The position numbers were made by a program, and so were the translations under genes. The notes under the pieces were generated by a model. It was not told the origin of the DNA and made no database searches. It was given only the letters and a program-made list of their open reading frames with translations. Of a stretch of 64,000 nucleotides of DNA, positions 41,475 to 51,863 are shown in pieces. This stretch comes from Nitrospira sp. (GTDB lineage: Bacteria > Nitrospirota > Nitrospiria > Nitrospirales > Nitrospiraceae), in the NCBI GenBank assembly GCA_031315995.1, contig JALDRG010000007.1, forward strand, positions 186,001-250,000, given 5' to 3'. Position 1 is the first letter of the stretch. Each line of letters starts with the position of its first letter.

Positions 41475-44400
41475 GCGCTCACCTCTCTTGGAATAGGCTG
41501 CTTTACACCAAAGGTAATAAAAAAATCTGATCCGCCGCCTTCGCGAGGTGCCATCCAGGCACGGCCACCGTGTCGTTCCGCCACTTGCCGAACGATGGCC
41601 AGCCCTGCTCCGGTGCCCTCTATCTCACGTCCGACCGCTCGTCTGAATAACTCAAAGATTCGCTCGCGCTGGTCTGGGGCGACCCCAGGGCCACGATCCC
41701 GCACGACCAAGCCGATGAGTGCCGTGCCGTCAAGATCCATCATGGTATGCGAGGCAATCTCGATGTTCGGAGGTTGTCCGGCGGAGGCAAACTTGAGCGC
41801 ATTCGAGACCAGATTGTAGATGCCCTGGATGGCCCAGGTGGTATTGACTCGCAGGTTGGGAAGAGGTGAGCGAATCGTGATGTTTGCGCCGGTTTCTTTA
41901 ATGCGTCTCTCCAGCCGGCGTATGACTTCTTGGACCAGCTGGTCGGCGTCGATATCGGTGATGGGGGGATCCATCCGCTGCGCGCGGGAGAGGTCCAGGA
42001 TGTCCGTGAGCAATTGATCGAGCCGCTGCGTGGCTCGGACAATGCGTCGGAGGAAGTCTTGCCCCTTTTCATCGAGCCGGTTCCCATATCGTTCCTGAAG
42101 CAGGACCGAGAAACTCTCAATGGCCCGGAGCGGTTCCTTTAGATCGTGTGAGGTCACGTGCAGAAGGGTTTCGAGATCCTTATTTTTTTCGAGGATCAGG
42201 ACCTCGGACCGTCGTCGTTCGGTGATATTCCGGTTGGTTTCCAATACAAGGCTGCGGCCATTGGTCTTCAGGAGTCCCCAACGGCTGTCCACCAGGAGAT
42301 CGTGCCCCGCCTTCGTGCGCTGGTGCAGTTCACCCGTCCATTCGCCGCTCGATTCGAGTGTCGCGTGGATCTGATCGAGTGGACAAGGGAAGACGGTCCG
42401 CAGCAACTCAGTGCTGGACTGTCCCAATGCTTCAGACCGCGTAAATCCGTAGAGTTGCTCACAGCCTCGATTCCACTCGACGATGCCGTTCTGCATATCC
42501 CACGCAAAGATCGGTTCATGCGACAATTCCAGGAGTTTGCGCTGCTGTTCCATCTTTTCCTCGGCACGTTTTCTGGCCGTGATGTCACGCGCGATGGTCG
42601 AGATTCCGATGACTGTTCCCTCTACGTTTTTGATCGGAGAAACAGTCAGTGAGACATAAAGAGAAGTGCCATTTTTACGTACCCGGAGCGTTTCATGTTG
42701 ACGATGTTGTTTTCCGGCTTTCACCTCTTCGAAGGTGATCCATTCCTCCTGCCGTTGATGGGGAGGCACGATGTGACGGATCGGTTGGCCGACCATTTCA
42801 TCCGCGAGATACCCGAACATCTGTTCGGCGCTTAGGTTCCACGTCAGAACAAGTCCGTCCAAACCTTGACCGATGATGGCATCGGAAGACGATTCGACAA
42901 TGGCTCCCAGTCGAGCTCGGACTTCTTCGGCTCGCTTGCGATCGTCGATATCCGTATGAGTCCCCACCCATTTGACGACGCGGCCGCCATCGCCGTGGAT
43001 CGGGGTGGTCTGGCTGCGGAACCAACGATACTGGCCGCCGGCGCTACGAATGCGGAATTCAATGTCGAGGGGTGCATTCGAACCGACTGACGCCTGCCAC
43101 CGTTCGACCGTCATGCTCCGGTCGTCGGGATGGAGTTGCTCCAGCCAACCACTGCCCAATTGTGGTTCTGCGGCCTGACCGGTGTAGGCAACCCACTGTG
43201 GACTCAGATAGTCACAGGCGCCTTCCGGCGTACAGGTCAAAATGAGCTGCGGCAAACATTCCAATAGCTCGCGAAATCTGGCTTCGCTGGCTTTGAGGGC
43301 ATCCTCGGCCTGCTTTCGTTGAGAAATATCGCGTAGAATGACGGTGAAAAGCTTCTGTCCGCGCGCGCGCACCTGTGAAATGGATGCCTCGATGGGGAAT
43401 TCCTCCCCGTTTGTTCGAAGCCCGGAGATGGTCCCGAGGGCTCCCATCTGGCGTTTGGTCACGGACGTCCGGCCAAAGGCCGCGATATGTTGGGTATGTG
43501 TCGTCCGAAAACGTTCCGGGATCAACGTCGTCACCGATCGACCGATTACCTCTTCAGCCGTGCATCCGAACATCGTCTCGGCGGATGTATTAAAATTCGT
43601 GATTTCCTGCCGTTCGTTGATGGTGATAATGCCATCCATCGCGGAGCCGAAGATGCTGCTGAGCCGTTGTTCGCTGTCTCGAGCTGCGGCCAACGCTTCC
43701 TTGTGCTCGGTGATGTCGACACAGGAGCCGATGAATCCGACGAAGACGTTCTCCCCCTCAAAGCGTGGCAGTCCGTGGTCCAGCATCCAGCGCCATTCGC
43801 CGTCATGCCGTCGCAACCGGTATTCCATTTTGAATTCCCGTCTGGCCTCGAAGGAGTTTTCGTACACTTTCAGGCAATCGTCATAGTCCTCCGGATGGAC
43901 ATGCTGTGCCCACCCGCTTCCCAGTTCTTTCTCCAGGCTGCGACCGACGAACTCCAACCAAGGTGTATTGAACCAGATGCAACTTTTGGAAACATCGCTG
44001 ATCCAGATCAACACCGGGGCATGGTTCGCCATCAACTGAAAGCGAAGCTCAGTCGATTTCAAGGCCGCCTGAGTGGTGCGGGTGGTGATGAGTTCCTGTT
44101 CCAGTCGCTCGTTGGTGAGACGAAGCGCTTCAGTTCGTTCCTTGACCGCAATCTCGAGTTCCTCGTGACTCTTGCGCAACAAGGTATCCGCACGTTTGCG
44201 ATCCGTGATATCCAGCAACGTGGAGCGGATGGCCACAAATCGGCCGTCGGCATCGGTGATCGCAGTAGCGCTGAGCAGGATGGGAAATGTCGTACCGTTG
44301 CTACGGACCATGTCGAACTCCAAGCCGTGGACGCGCCCTTCCTTCATAAAGATCGCAGACTGTTCCTGAAAGAGCTGTGCGCCGGCGGAGGTGAGCAATT

Positions 44401-44989
44401 CGGAAAACCGCTTCTTGCCCAGAACGTCCTGTTTCGTATAGCCCAGCCAGTTGAGTTCGGTTTGGTTCATCGCAATGATACGGCCGTCAGGGTCGAGAGA
44501 ATGGTAGCCGCAGGGAGCATGGTCATAGAGGTCTTGCAGCTCTTCGGCATTCTTCGCCAGGAGGCTTTCCCTCAGTCGTAGAGCCTCATGTTCCACCTCT
44601 CGAGTCGCTGCCTTCACCAGATCCTGCGCCATGCGTCGATGCTGAACGGCTAGATAGGCGATGATGATAAACAGTCCGCAACCGGCCGACCGATTGAGCA
44701 ACGGAATCCATGTCGGCACGCCAGGCAACGATGATTTTAGGAGGTACGCCAGGAATGTGAGTCCTGAGCAGAAACACGCCGAGATCAGCGGAGCCCCGCT
44801 ATAGGAGGTCCGTTGGGTGAGGAGCAGTGGAATGAGATACAGGATCCAGACGGGAATTCCGCGGGGAGTGACGCTATCGAGTATGAACACAAGCCCGATC
44901 AGGAGAGCGGCCAGAGCGACCGTTGCCGGCCCGTACTCAGGACGAGGCGTCGCTGCCGTTGTCGGCCAGGATCGACCAACAGTGGTCAT
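41471..44989 (-). CDS. Membrane multi-PAS sensor histidine kinase
   Basis: 1172 residues. Four hydrophobic segments lie in the first 110 residues (ALAALLIGLVFIL, VWILYLIPLLL, SACFCSGLTFLAYLL, CGLFIIIAYLAV). About six PAS domains follow, near 150, 316, 436, 566, 691 and 813. The kinase core has the H-box SHDLKEPLRAIESF (near 945), characteristic of bacteriophytochrome-like kinases, and a HATPase ending near 1165. ATG 44989 was chosen because AGGAG lies 5 bp upstream. It is coupled to the Rcp1-like regulator. The signal is unknown; PAS number suggests several inputs. Confidence 0.92.
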   Translation of the reverse strand: MTTVGRSWPTTAATPRPEYGPATVALAALLIGLVFILDSVTPRGIPVWILYLIPLLLTQRTSYSGAPLISACFCSGLTFLAYLLKSSLPGVPTWIPLLNRSAGCGLFIIIAYLAVQHRRMAQDLVKAATREVEHEALRLRESLLAKNAEELQDLYDHAPCGYHSLDPDGRIIAMNQTELNWLGYTKQDVLGKKRFSELLTSAGAQLFQEQSAIFMKEGRVHGLEFDMVRSNGTTFPILLSATAITDADGRFVAIRSTLLDITDRKRADTLLRKSHEELEIAVKERTEALRLTNERLEQELITTRTTQAALKSTELRFQLMANHAPVLIWISDVSKSCIWFNTPWLEFVGRSLEKELGSGWAQHVHPEDYDDCLKVYENSFEARREFKMEYRLRRHDGEWRWMLDHGLPRFEGENVFVGFIGSCVDITEHKEALAAARDSEQRLSSIFGSAMDGIITINERQEITNFNTSAETMFGCTAEEVIGRSVTTLIPERFRTTHTQHIAAFGRTSVTKRQMGALGTISGLRTNGEEFPIEASISQVRARGQKLFTVILRDISQRKQAEDALKASEARFRELLECLPQLILTCTPEGACDYLSPQWVAYTGQAAEPQLGSGWLEQLHPDDRSMTVERWQASVGSNAPLDIEFRIRSAGGQYRWFRSQTTPIHGDGGRVVKWVGTHTDIDDRKRAEEVRARLGAIVESSSDAIIGQGLDGLVLTWNLSAEQMFGYLADEMVGQPIRHIVPPHQRQEEWITFEEVKAGKQHRQHETLRVRKNGTSLYVSLTVSPIKNVEGTVIGISTIARDITARKRAEEKMEQQRKLLELSHEPIFAWDMQNGIVEWNRGCEQLYGFTRSEALGQSSTELLRTVFPCPLDQIHATLESSGEWTGELHQRTKAGHDLLVDSRWGLLKTNGRSLVLETNRNITERRRSEVLILEKNKDLETLLHVTSHDLKEPLRAIESFSVLLQERYGNRLDEKGQDFLRRIVRATQRLDQLLTDILDLSRAQRMDPPITDIDADQLVQEVIRRLERRIKETGANITIRSPLPNLRVNTTWAIQGIYNLVSNALKFASAGQPPNIEIASHTMMDLDGTALIGLVVRDRGPGVAPDQRERIFELFRRAVGREIEGTGAGLAIVRQVAERHGGRAWMAPREGGGSDFFITFGVKQPIPREVSA

Positions 44990-45060
44990 GGAGCTCCTGT
45001 TCGATAGCCGTTCATATGGTCGGCAGAGAACGCGCGGCACACCTTAACATAGATGTAAAA

Positions 45061-45089
45061 ATACTATGGAGAAATCTTTAGGTTTTCAA
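45061..45089 (-). promoter_or_regulatory. Promoter of the kinase operon
   Basis: Reverse strand TTGAAA (45089-45084), a 17-bp spacer and TAGTAT (45066-45061). The leader to ATG 44989 is about 65 nt. Confidence 0.6.
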
Positions 45090-45217
45090 CAGATGCGATG
45101 TACCCTAGGATAATCCCTGGGAGAGGAGCGGGTTCGAAATTCGAGGCGAGCAATGCACGGGTGACGGTGATTGTCTCGCGCCTGCAGGTGGTTGGCGGAC
45201 GCTCGGTCGACGATCAG

Positions 45218-46639
45218 TTAGAAATTCGTTTCGATGCTGGAGGCCGTCTTATTCAAAACAGTCGCGGCGGCTTTCGCAAGGGCGGCGTCCTGCTCGTGGT
45301 CGAGCGCATAGATGCGGAATTGCACGAGGCGAGTGGGAAGCAAATCCAACAATTCCTCCAGCGGCTCGGTGGAGAGCCCTCTGGTGCTGGGATCGTACAC
45401 GAGCAGAGGAATGCCGCGTGTATCCTTAGGGTCTGGGCGCGGATCAAGCGGGGCCATATCGACGCGGAAGGGCAGTGACTGTAATCTCCCCGGAAGGGCG
45501 TTCTGTATGTGCTTGTGGAACTGTTCATGGCTGGGAAAATCCATTCCCCGTTCCATGCCCTTCTCCTTGAGCACCGTGCTGTATGCCATTTTCCATTTCA
45601 CGTCGCGCCCCAGAATATGCGCCCATTCATGATGTAAGCGACGCAGGCTGCTTCGGCCGGCTTTCTTCCAACGCCGGACATCCTCCAACAAGGACCAGTC
45701 GGTCAATGTCAGGTATTCGTCCATATGGGCGGCCGGATTGGAGGGGAACAACAGCTTCATCGTGTCCCCGAAGATGTCCCGGAGATGAATGTCGATGGCA
45801 CGGGTCGTCCGGTGATAATACACATTCGAATACAGATACATTCTGGTGTTCAGAAACATGTGCAGGGCAGGGAGCCCGGTTTTATGGATGGTGTAGCCTT
45901 TGCCGGTGATGATCGTGTAATGAATCAAGCGGGTGAGGTCTACCGGCCCGACTGCGACACCGCACATGTACGCATCGCGCAGCACATAGTCCAGATTGTC
46001 GGCCGTATAACTTCCTGAAATCACCGGCTGGAGCATGTTGATCCAGCGTGGAATGCGGGAGTTGTCTTTGCCTTTCTCCTTCAGAATTACGTGCGCGATG
46101 TGATCGGGATTCAACACTTCCCCGCGATCGAACGGACCCGACGGGCTGCGGCGAATTTTTTTGATGAGCGGACCCAGATGTTCGCGCACAATGATCTGGC
46201 CGAGCTTTTCATGCGAGAGGCCGAATTCATGCAGGAAATTATCGTCGAAAAAGTGGCAGAACGGGCCATGTCCGATGTCGTGCACGAGCGCCGTAATGCG
46301 CAGAAACTCTTCGACGAAGGCCGCCGAGGGGGCCTCTGGCACCGCTTTTTTCAAGAACGGGTAGAGATGGCGCGCAAATCGTCCCGCCACATGCATGGTG
46401 CCGAGGGAATGCACGAATCGCGTATGTTCCGCAGAGGGGTACACCCAGCGCGCGCTTTGGAGTTGATAGATATACCGCAGTCGTTGAACCCAGGGAGAAT
46501 CGATCAGATCTTTCTCCGTGCGTTCCGATGGATCCGGCGTCGCATAGGGCACTGTGAACGAGACGTATTCATGGATAGGATCGGCAATCAGCGCGGATCC
46601 GTCATACGGGGCGGGAGGATGTGCCGGTGGTAATTTCAT
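45218..46639 (-). CDS. HD-domain phosphohydrolase (dNTPase/SAMHD1-like)
   Basis: 473 residues. The HD metal site is seen in HTRFVHSLGTMHVAG, ALVHDIGHGPFCHFFDD and, later, YTADNLDYVLRDAYMCGV. These match the SAMHD1/dGTPase-like group that removes triphosphate from nucleotides, but related proteins have other phosphatase roles. The frame is open upstream to 46999; that part is antisense to the DUF2062 gene and lacks family similarity, so ATG 46639 (MKLPPAH) is taken. No strong ribosome binding site is seen. Confidence 0.88.
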   Translation of the reverse strand: MKLPPAHPPAPYDGSALIADPIHEYVSFTVPYATPDPSERTEKDLIDSPWVQRLRYIYQLQSARWVYPSAEHTRFVHSLGTMHVAGRFARHLYPFLKKAVPEAPSAAFVEEFLRITALVHDIGHGPFCHFFDDNFLHEFGLSHEKLGQIIVREHLGPLIKKIRRSPSGPFDRGEVLNPDHIAHVILKEKGKDNSRIPRWINMLQPVISGSYTADNLDYVLRDAYMCGVAVGPVDLTRLIHYTIITGKGYTIHKTGLPALHMFLNTRMYLYSNVYYHRTTRAIDIHLRDIFGDTMKLLFPSNPAAHMDEYLTLTDWSLLEDVRRWKKAGRSSLRRLHHEWAHILGRDVKWKMAYSTVLKEKGMERGMDFPSHEQFHKHIQNALPGRLQSLPFRVDMAPLDPRPDPKDTRGIPLLVYDPSTRGLSTEPLEELLDLLPTRLVQFRIYALDHEQDAALAKAAATVLNKTASSIETNF

Positions 46640-46662
46640 GCGTGGTCGACCAATGGATGATC

Positions 46663-47142
46663 TTAGCCCAGGCCCGATGAAGGGGGCAACGGTTGACGGA
46701 CGTCGCCTCGGTTGGCCCTGCGGTATTTGGAGAGCAGGAGGTAGGCGACAGGATAGGATAACAGGCCGCCTGCAATACTCAGGACTGTTCCACCGACGAC
46801 GAACGGCCAGGCATAGGGCATCACTTGGTGATAAATCCCCATGAACGACAGGTCGCTCCAATCGAAGGACGGGAAGTCTTTGACGCCCAACAGGGTTGCG
46901 CCGGTCCAATAGGTTCCCCCGAGGATGGGAATCAGCGTCCAAGGATTGTTGAGGAAGGCGCCGGCGAGCAGTGCTACCACATTCAGCCCGAATGCCCACG
47001 CGCAGAACCCCACCATCACCATATGGAGACCGTAAGCAGGGGAAAAGCCGATGAAGACGCCGACGGCAAATGCCAACGCTGTCCGGTGCGGTGTTTCATC
47101 GAGATGGAGAATCTGGCGAAACAACGAGCGTACGGCTGTCAT
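46663..47142 (-). CDS. DUF2062 membrane protein
   Basis: 159 residues with three hydrophobic segments. The DUF2062 signature is clear: LALAFAVGVFIGFSPAYGLHM and GAFLNNPWTLIPILGGTYWTG. The role is unknown; members are often near envelope or glycosyltransferase genes. It lies between thiL (17 bp upstream) and the HD-domain gene (23 bp downstream), so the three probably share a transcript. Confidence 0.88.
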   Translation of the reverse strand: MTAVRSLFRQILHLDETPHRTALAFAVGVFIGFSPAYGLHMVMVGFCAWAFGLNVVALLAGAFLNNPWTLIPILGGTYWTGATLLGVKDFPSFDWSDLSFMGIYHQVMPYAWPFVVGGTVLSIAGGLLSYPVAYLLLSKYRRANRGDVRQPLPPSSGLG

Positions 47143-47159
47143 GGATGGCCTTGTTTCGG

Positions 47160-48215
47160 CTAGTGCTGAGATGGTCGGAGGAAATGTTCGTAACTGGTGA
47201 TCGGCAACGTACGGGTCGTCCCTGTCTCGCTTCGCAGGCGCAGGCCAAGCCGCTTGGTGGTAATCGAGCCGATACAGGTAAAGCGAAAGTGGGTGCTGGT
47301 GGCCAGCCGTTCAAATTGTCGCTGCTTGCTGCGAGGAACGGTGAACAGCAGTTCGTAGTCTTCGCCGCCTTGCAACGCGATCTGTTGAGCGTCGAGACGA
47401 CGAAACCGGGCGTAGGCTCGGCAAGCCGGAGAAAGCGGGAGTGCGCCGGCATGAATTTCAGCGCCGACTGCGCTCTCTTCACAGAGGTGCCGAAGATCGC
47501 CCGTCAAGCCGTCGGACAGGTCGATCGCCGCACCGGCGAGGCGATGCTTCACCAGCCACTGGCCTTCTGCGAGACGGGCTGAAGGGCGGTGGTGCCGAGC
47601 CAGTAGAAAACGTGTGTGGGCCGGACGCAGATCTGTATTCCCCGATCGATGAACGGCCGTCAAAAGGTCCAAGCCTGCGTGAGAGTCGCCCAGTGTTCCG
47701 GTGACATACAGTCGGTCGCCGACGCGGGCTCCGCTCCGGAGCAAGGCGCGTCGAGGTTGTACGGTTCCGGTGAGCGTGAGGCTGAGAAAAAGACCGCGCT
47801 TGGATGCCGACGTGTCTCCACCGACCAGGCAGACCCGATGGGGAGCGGCGGCTTGCATCATGCCGCGATAGAGCCGTCGAACCTGTGCTGTCGAACAGGT
47901 CGGCGGAATCGCAATCGCTACGAGCAGAAAGCGGGGTGTACCGCCCATGGCGGCAATATCGCTCAGGTTGGCGACAGCGGCCCGGTACCCGATGTCTTCA
48001 AAAGAGGAGCGCGCGGGATCGAAATGCACTCCTTCGGCCAAAAGATCCGTCGTGATAAGGGTCCATTCGGAGGCCGAAGTCTTCAGGATGGCGGTGTCAT
48101 CGCCGATCCCTTTGAACACCTGCCGGTCCGGCCTTGCGGCCTGAGCTTGCAGGAGGCGGATCAGGCCGAACTCACTGCGCACTGGGCTGGTCCGAGGGGA
48201 TCGGCCGAGCGGCAT
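47160..48215 (-). CDS. thiL: Thiamine-monophosphate kinase
   Basis: 351 residues of the PurM/ThiL fold. FGLIRLLQAQ at the N-terminus, GIGDDTAIL, TTDLLAEGVHFD, GYRAAVANLSDIAAMGG, LVGGDTS and DLSDGLTGDLRHLCEES bind Mg-ATP and substrate. It phosphorylates thiamine monophosphate to the pyrophosphate cofactor. It begins 1 bp after the lon stop, suggesting coupling, and complements the thiSGE genes 17 kb away. Confidence 0.93.
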   Translation of the reverse strand: MPLGRSPRTSPVRSEFGLIRLLQAQAARPDRQVFKGIGDDTAILKTSASEWTLITTDLLAEGVHFDPARSSFEDIGYRAAVANLSDIAAMGGTPRFLLVAIAIPPTCSTAQVRRLYRGMMQAAAPHRVCLVGGDTSASKRGLFLSLTLTGTVQPRRALLRSGARVGDRLYVTGTLGDSHAGLDLLTAVHRSGNTDLRPAHTRFLLARHHRPSARLAEGQWLVKHRLAGAAIDLSDGLTGDLRHLCEESAVGAEIHAGALPLSPACRAYARFRRLDAQQIALQGGEDYELLFTVPRSKQRQFERLATSTHFRFTCIGSITTKRLGLRLRSETGTTRTLPITSYEHFLRPSQH

Positions 48216-48216
48216 G

Positions 48217-50715
48217 TTAGAGGGTCAACGAGGGGGAAGCCGCCGGAAGGCGGAGGCTTCGCCGCGACGAGCCGGTAGCCCGCTTGGACGTGGTGGTCGC
48301 TCGCGCCGATTTCTTCGGGGGCGTCTTCGGCGCCGCCGCGCGTGGCTTGCGTGACGCCGGTCGTCGCAGGGCCTCGCGGATGACATCGTCGACCGTATCG
48401 ACAAAGATCAGCTCAATGCCTTTGAGGATATGCTTGGGAATTTCTTCCAGGTCCTTCTTGTTGCGTTTCGGAAGGACGACGGTCGCAAGTTTGGCGCGCT
48501 TGGCCGCGAGGATTTTTTCCTTCAGGCCTCCGATCGGCAGCACCCGCCCGCGCAGGGTGATTTCTCCCGTCATCGCGAGGTCGCGCCGGACGGGGATCTG
48601 GGCCAGCGCGGAGGCAATGGCGGTGGCCATCGTGATGCCGGCCGAGGGCCCGTCTTTCGGGGTCGCGCCGGCGGGCACATGGATGTGAATGTCGTTCTTG
48701 GCGAAGATGTCGGGACTGATGCCCAGCGTTTTCTCCCGTGATCGCACGTAACTCAGGGCGGCCTGTGCCGACTCTTTCATGACGTCGCCGAGATGTCCGG
48801 TGAGGGTGAGTTGCCCTTTGCCCTTCATCACGGTCGCTTCGATATACAAGACATCGCCGCCGCTCTCGGTCCAGGCCAGGCCGGTGGCGACACCGATCTC
48901 GTCCTTTTCGAGTTCCGCTTCCGGGACGAATTTCGCCACACCCAAGAACTTATTCAAATTGGACTGGTCGATAGTATGGCACTCCGTCTTGCCTTCCGCG
49001 ACCTTCTTCGCGACTTTCCGCATGAGATTGGCGATCTCGCGCTCGAGGTTGCGGACACCGGCTTCGCGGGTATAGTGCGAGATGACGTGGCGGATGGTCG
49101 CTTCCTGGAGGCGGATATGCTTCTCGGTGATGCCGTGCTCGTTCATCTGACGGGGGATCAGATATTTCTGCGCGATGCCGAGCTTCTCTTCTTCCGTATA
49201 CCCGGGGATGTCGATGACTTCCATGCGATCCCGTAAGGCGGGCAAAATCGGATCCATCAAGTTGGCCGTCGTGACGAACATGACTTCCGTCAGGTCGAAG
49301 GGCACGCCGAGATAGTGATCGGTGAAGGTGCTGTTCTGTTCCGGATCCAACACTTCCAGCAGGGCGGCCGAAGGGTCGCCGCGGAAATCCATGCCGACTT
49401 TGTCGACTTCGTCGAGCATGAACACCGGATTGCTCGTGCCGGCTTGCTTCATGCCTTGGATAATCCGTCCTGGGAGCGCGCCGACGTAGGTCCGGCGATG
49501 GCCGCGGATTTCAGCTTCATCTCGCACCCCGCCCAGACTGATCCGGACGAACTCGCGGCCCAGCGCGCGCGCGATGGATTTTCCCAGCGAGGTCTTGCCG
49601 ACGCCCGGCGGGCCCACGAAACAGAGGATCGGCCCCTTCATCTTTTCTTTCAGTTTGCGCACGGCCAGATATTCGACGATGCGCTCTTTCACTTTTTCCA
49701 GATCGTAGTGGTCCTCGTTCAAGACCTTCATCGCGGCTTTCAGGTCGAGATTGTCTTTCGACTTCTTATTCCACGGGAGTTCGACCATCCACTCCAGATA
49801 GGTTCTGACCGTGGCGGACTCCGCCGTATCCGGGTGCATCTTTTCCAACCGCTTGAGCTGCTTTTCGGTTTCCTTCAGGACCTTGTCGGGCATCTTGGCG
49901 TCTTTGATGCGTTTGCGGAATTCCGCCGCTTCCTCCGCCCGCTCGTCCAGTTCACCGAGTTCTTTTTGAATGGCTTTCAATTGTTCGCGCAGGAAGTATT
50001 CGCGCTGAGTCTTGTCCATCTCCCCTTTGGCCTGAGCCTGAATCTTTTGTTGCATGGAGAGGACATCGATTTCCTTGGCGAGAATCTCGCTGATCTGCCG
50101 CAACCGTTGAATCGGGTCCACGATTTCGAGGACAGCTTGCGTGATGTCGACCTTCAGCCCGAGATTGGACGCCACCATGTCGGCCAGACGGCCCGGGTCT
50201 TCCAAGTTCTCGATGACGACCATCACATCCGGGATCAACACTTTGCCGAGGCTGACGATCTTTTCGATCTGTTCCTTGACCGTGCGCATGACGGCCTCAG
50301 TCTCCAGGGGGGAGCCAGGCTGCTTCGTCTCGACGAGTTTTTCGATCCGAACCGAATAATAGGGATCGTTTTGGATGTACTCTTCAATCCGCCCCTTGGC
50401 GAGTCCCTGCACCAAAATTTTGATCCGTTCGTCGGGCAGCTTGAGCATTCGCATGATGATGCCCACGGTGCCGACCGCGTGAATGTCGTCCGGTTGGGGG
50501 TTTTCCACATCCAGGGATTTTTGCGTGGCGAGGAACAGCATACGGTTGCCCGCCAGCGCCGCTTCAATCGCCTTGATCGACATCTCGCGTCCCACAAACA
50601 ACGGGAGCACCATATAGGGAAACACGACGATATCTCGGACGGGCAGCAGGGGGAGTTGGTCCGGCGGTTCGAGGTTCTGATTGCTTGAGAATTCTTGTTC
50701 TACTGCTTCAGCCAT
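48217..50715 (-). CDS. lon: ATP-dependent protease Lon
   Basis: 832 residues. The LON substrate-binding domain ([19 protein letters not shown]) and coiled coil are followed by AAA+ with Walker [14 protein letters not shown] and the serine protease domain, with Ser691 in KDGPSAG and Lys734 in GLKEK. It degrades misfolded and regulatory proteins in the cytosol. From about residue 784 there is a 49-residue basic tail of Lys, Arg, Ala, Pro and Ser not found in E. coli Lon. GGAG lies 4 bp before the ATG. Confidence 0.96.
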   Translation of the reverse strand: MAEAVEQEFSSNQNLEPPDQLPLLPVRDIVVFPYMVLPLFVGREMSIKAIEAALAGNRMLFLATQKSLDVENPQPDDIHAVGTVGIIMRMLKLPDERIKILVQGLAKGRIEEYIQNDPYYSVRIEKLVETKQPGSPLETEAVMRTVKEQIEKIVSLGKVLIPDVMVVIENLEDPGRLADMVASNLGLKVDITQAVLEIVDPIQRLRQISEILAKEIDVLSMQQKIQAQAKGEMDKTQREYFLREQLKAIQKELGELDERAEEAAEFRKRIKDAKMPDKVLKETEKQLKRLEKMHPDTAESATVRTYLEWMVELPWNKKSKDNLDLKAAMKVLNEDHYDLEKVKERIVEYLAVRKLKEKMKGPILCFVGPPGVGKTSLGKSIARALGREFVRISLGGVRDEAEIRGHRRTYVGALPGRIIQGMKQAGTSNPVFMLDEVDKVGMDFRGDPSAALLEVLDPEQNSTFTDHYLGVPFDLTEVMFVTTANLMDPILPALRDRMEVIDIPGYTEEEKLGIAQKYLIPRQMNEHGITEKHIRLQEATIRHVISHYTREAGVRNLEREIANLMRKVAKKVAEGKTECHTIDQSNLNKFLGVAKFVPEAELEKDEIGVATGLAWTESGGDVLYIEATVMKGKGQLTLTGHLGDVMKESAQAALSYVRSREKTLGISPDIFAKNDIHIHVPAGATPKDGPSAGITMATAIASALAQIPVRRDLAMTGEITLRGRVLPIGGLKEKILAAKRAKLATVVLPKRNKKDLEEIPKHILKGIELIFVDTVDDVIREALRRPASRKPRAAAPKTPPKKSARATTTSKRATGSSRRSLRLPAASPSLTL

Positions 50716-50771
50716 GAGGCTCCAGTCTGCTGGTGTGTGGGCTCAGTGACCATGACGTGCTGCGACACGGT

Positions 50772-50799
50772 TTGGGTGACGGTGCTCCGTCATGCCCAA
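50772..50799 (-). terminator. Hairpin after galU
   Basis: TTGGGTGACGG and CCGTCATGCCCAA pair across a 4-nt loop with a small internal mismatch. It lies directly after the galU stop on the reverse strand, in the 86 bp before lon. There is no clear T-run, so termination is uncertain. Confidence 0.4.
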
Positions 50800-50801
50800 G
50801 G

Positions 50802-51743
50802 CTAGTTGGTGGCGCGCGTTCGACCTGGGCCGGGCCGGCCGGGGCCGCGACGACGCACGTCGGCGGCTGTCGGTCGGAGTCGTTGTTGCAGGAACTCGCC
50901 GAAGGCAGGTCCCAAGGACGGGTTCTTGAGTGCTAACTCCACGGTGGCGATCAGAAAGCCGAGTTTGTCGCCGGCATCATGCCGCTGCCCATCGATTTCG
51001 TGGGCGAACATCGGAGTGGTCCGGACCAGTTGCCGCAAGGCATCCGTCAGTTGAATTTCTCCGTTCTTGCCCGGAGGCGTCTTGCGGAGAATCGGGAAAA
51101 TTTCCGGCGGCAAGACATACCGTCCGATGACGGCCAGATTCGACGGCGCGTCGGCGGGCGACGGTTTTTCGACCAGGTCATCCACCCGGTGCAGGCCGTT
51201 GCGCACTCGCCGCGCGGAAATGATGCCGTATCGGCTGACTTCTTGCGGCGGTACTTCTTGTACGCCTAACACGGCGCCTTTGCGCTGCTTGTAAATATGG
51301 ATGAGTTGCGCGAGGCCCGGGACCGCGGCGTCGATGATTTCATCACCCAAAATGACGGCAAACGGTTCATCGCCGATCAGATGTTGGGCGCAGAGCACGG
51401 CATGTCCGAGCCCCATGGCTTCCGGTTGGCGGACATAACAGAAGTTTGCCAGATTCGAAATGTGACGCATCTGGTTGAGGACCTGCCCCTTGCCGCTGCC
51501 TTTGAGATTTTCTTCCAGTTCCAGGGAACGGTCGAAATGGTCTTCGATGGCGCGCTTGCCGCGGCCGGTGATGACGATGATGTCTTCGATGCCGGATGCA
51601 ACGGCTTCCTCCACGACATACTGAATCAGCGGTTTGTCGACCAGCGGCAGCATCTCTTTCGGAGAGGCTTTGGTGGCGGGAAGAAAGCGTGTGCCCAGTC
51701 CGGCAGCGGGAATAATAGCTTTACGTACATCGGTGCGAGTCAT
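50802..51743 (-). CDS. galU: UTP--glucose-1-phosphate uridylyltransferase
   Basis: 313 residues. IPAAGLGTRFLPATKASPKEMLPLVDKP is the nucleotide-binding start; EAMGLGHAVLCAQ, FAVILGDEIID, LVEKPSP and GEIQLTDALR are GalU signatures. It makes UDP-glucose for envelope polysaccharide and trehalose or glycogen. The C-terminus is extended by about 20 residues rich in Arg, Gly and Pro. ATG 51743 is the family start; the promoter lies so close that the mRNA may be leaderless. Confidence 0.95.
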   Translation of the reverse strand: MTRTDVRKAIIPAAGLGTRFLPATKASPKEMLPLVDKPLIQYVVEEAVASGIEDIIVITGRGKRAIEDHFDRSLELEENLKGSGKGQVLNQMRHISNLANFCYVRQPEAMGLGHAVLCAQHLIGDEPFAVILGDEIIDAAVPGLAQLIHIYKQRKGAVLGVQEVPPQEVSRYGIISARRVRNGLHRVDDLVEKPSPADAPSNLAVIGRYVLPPEIFPILRKTPPGKNGEIQLTDALRQLVRTTPMFAHEIDGQRHDAGDKLGFLIATVELALKNPSLGPAFGEFLQQRLRPTAADVRRRGPGRPGPGRTRATN

Positions 51744-51750
51744 AGGGGCG

Positions 51751-51779
51751 ATAGTATGTGATGGGGTAGGTGAAGTCAA
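51751..51779 (-). promoter_or_regulatory. Promoter of galU
   Basis: Reverse strand TTGACT (51779-51774), a 17-bp spacer and TACTAT (51756-51751). The predicted start of transcription is at about 51744, one base before the ATG. Confidence 0.6.
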
Positions 51780-51834
51780 GATTTCCTCCGGTCTTTTCGA
51801 GCGCTGCCGGTGCGCCGGCGCGCGGGGAAACTCC

Positions 51835-51863
51835 TTTACATTGAAAAACGTGGTCAATATAAT
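51835..51863 (+). promoter_or_regulatory. Promoter of the bamA-lpx operon
   Basis: TTTACA (51835-51840), a 17-bp spacer and a perfect TATAAT (51858-51863). It is the only strong promoter seen before the 12-kb forward gene run. Confidence 0.65.

Noticed and set aside
40164..41819. 551-codon forward frame
   Set aside because: It is antisense to the hybrid kinase, the Rcp1-like regulator and the end of the membrane kinase, all of which have clear domains; long antisense frames are common at this GC content.
46640..46999. Upstream extension of the HD-domain protein
   Set aside because: The extra 120 codons are antisense to the DUF2062 gene and carry no recognisable sequence.
49315..50688. 457-codon forward frame
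   Set aside because: Antisense to lon, rich in Phe, His and Asp, with no domain.
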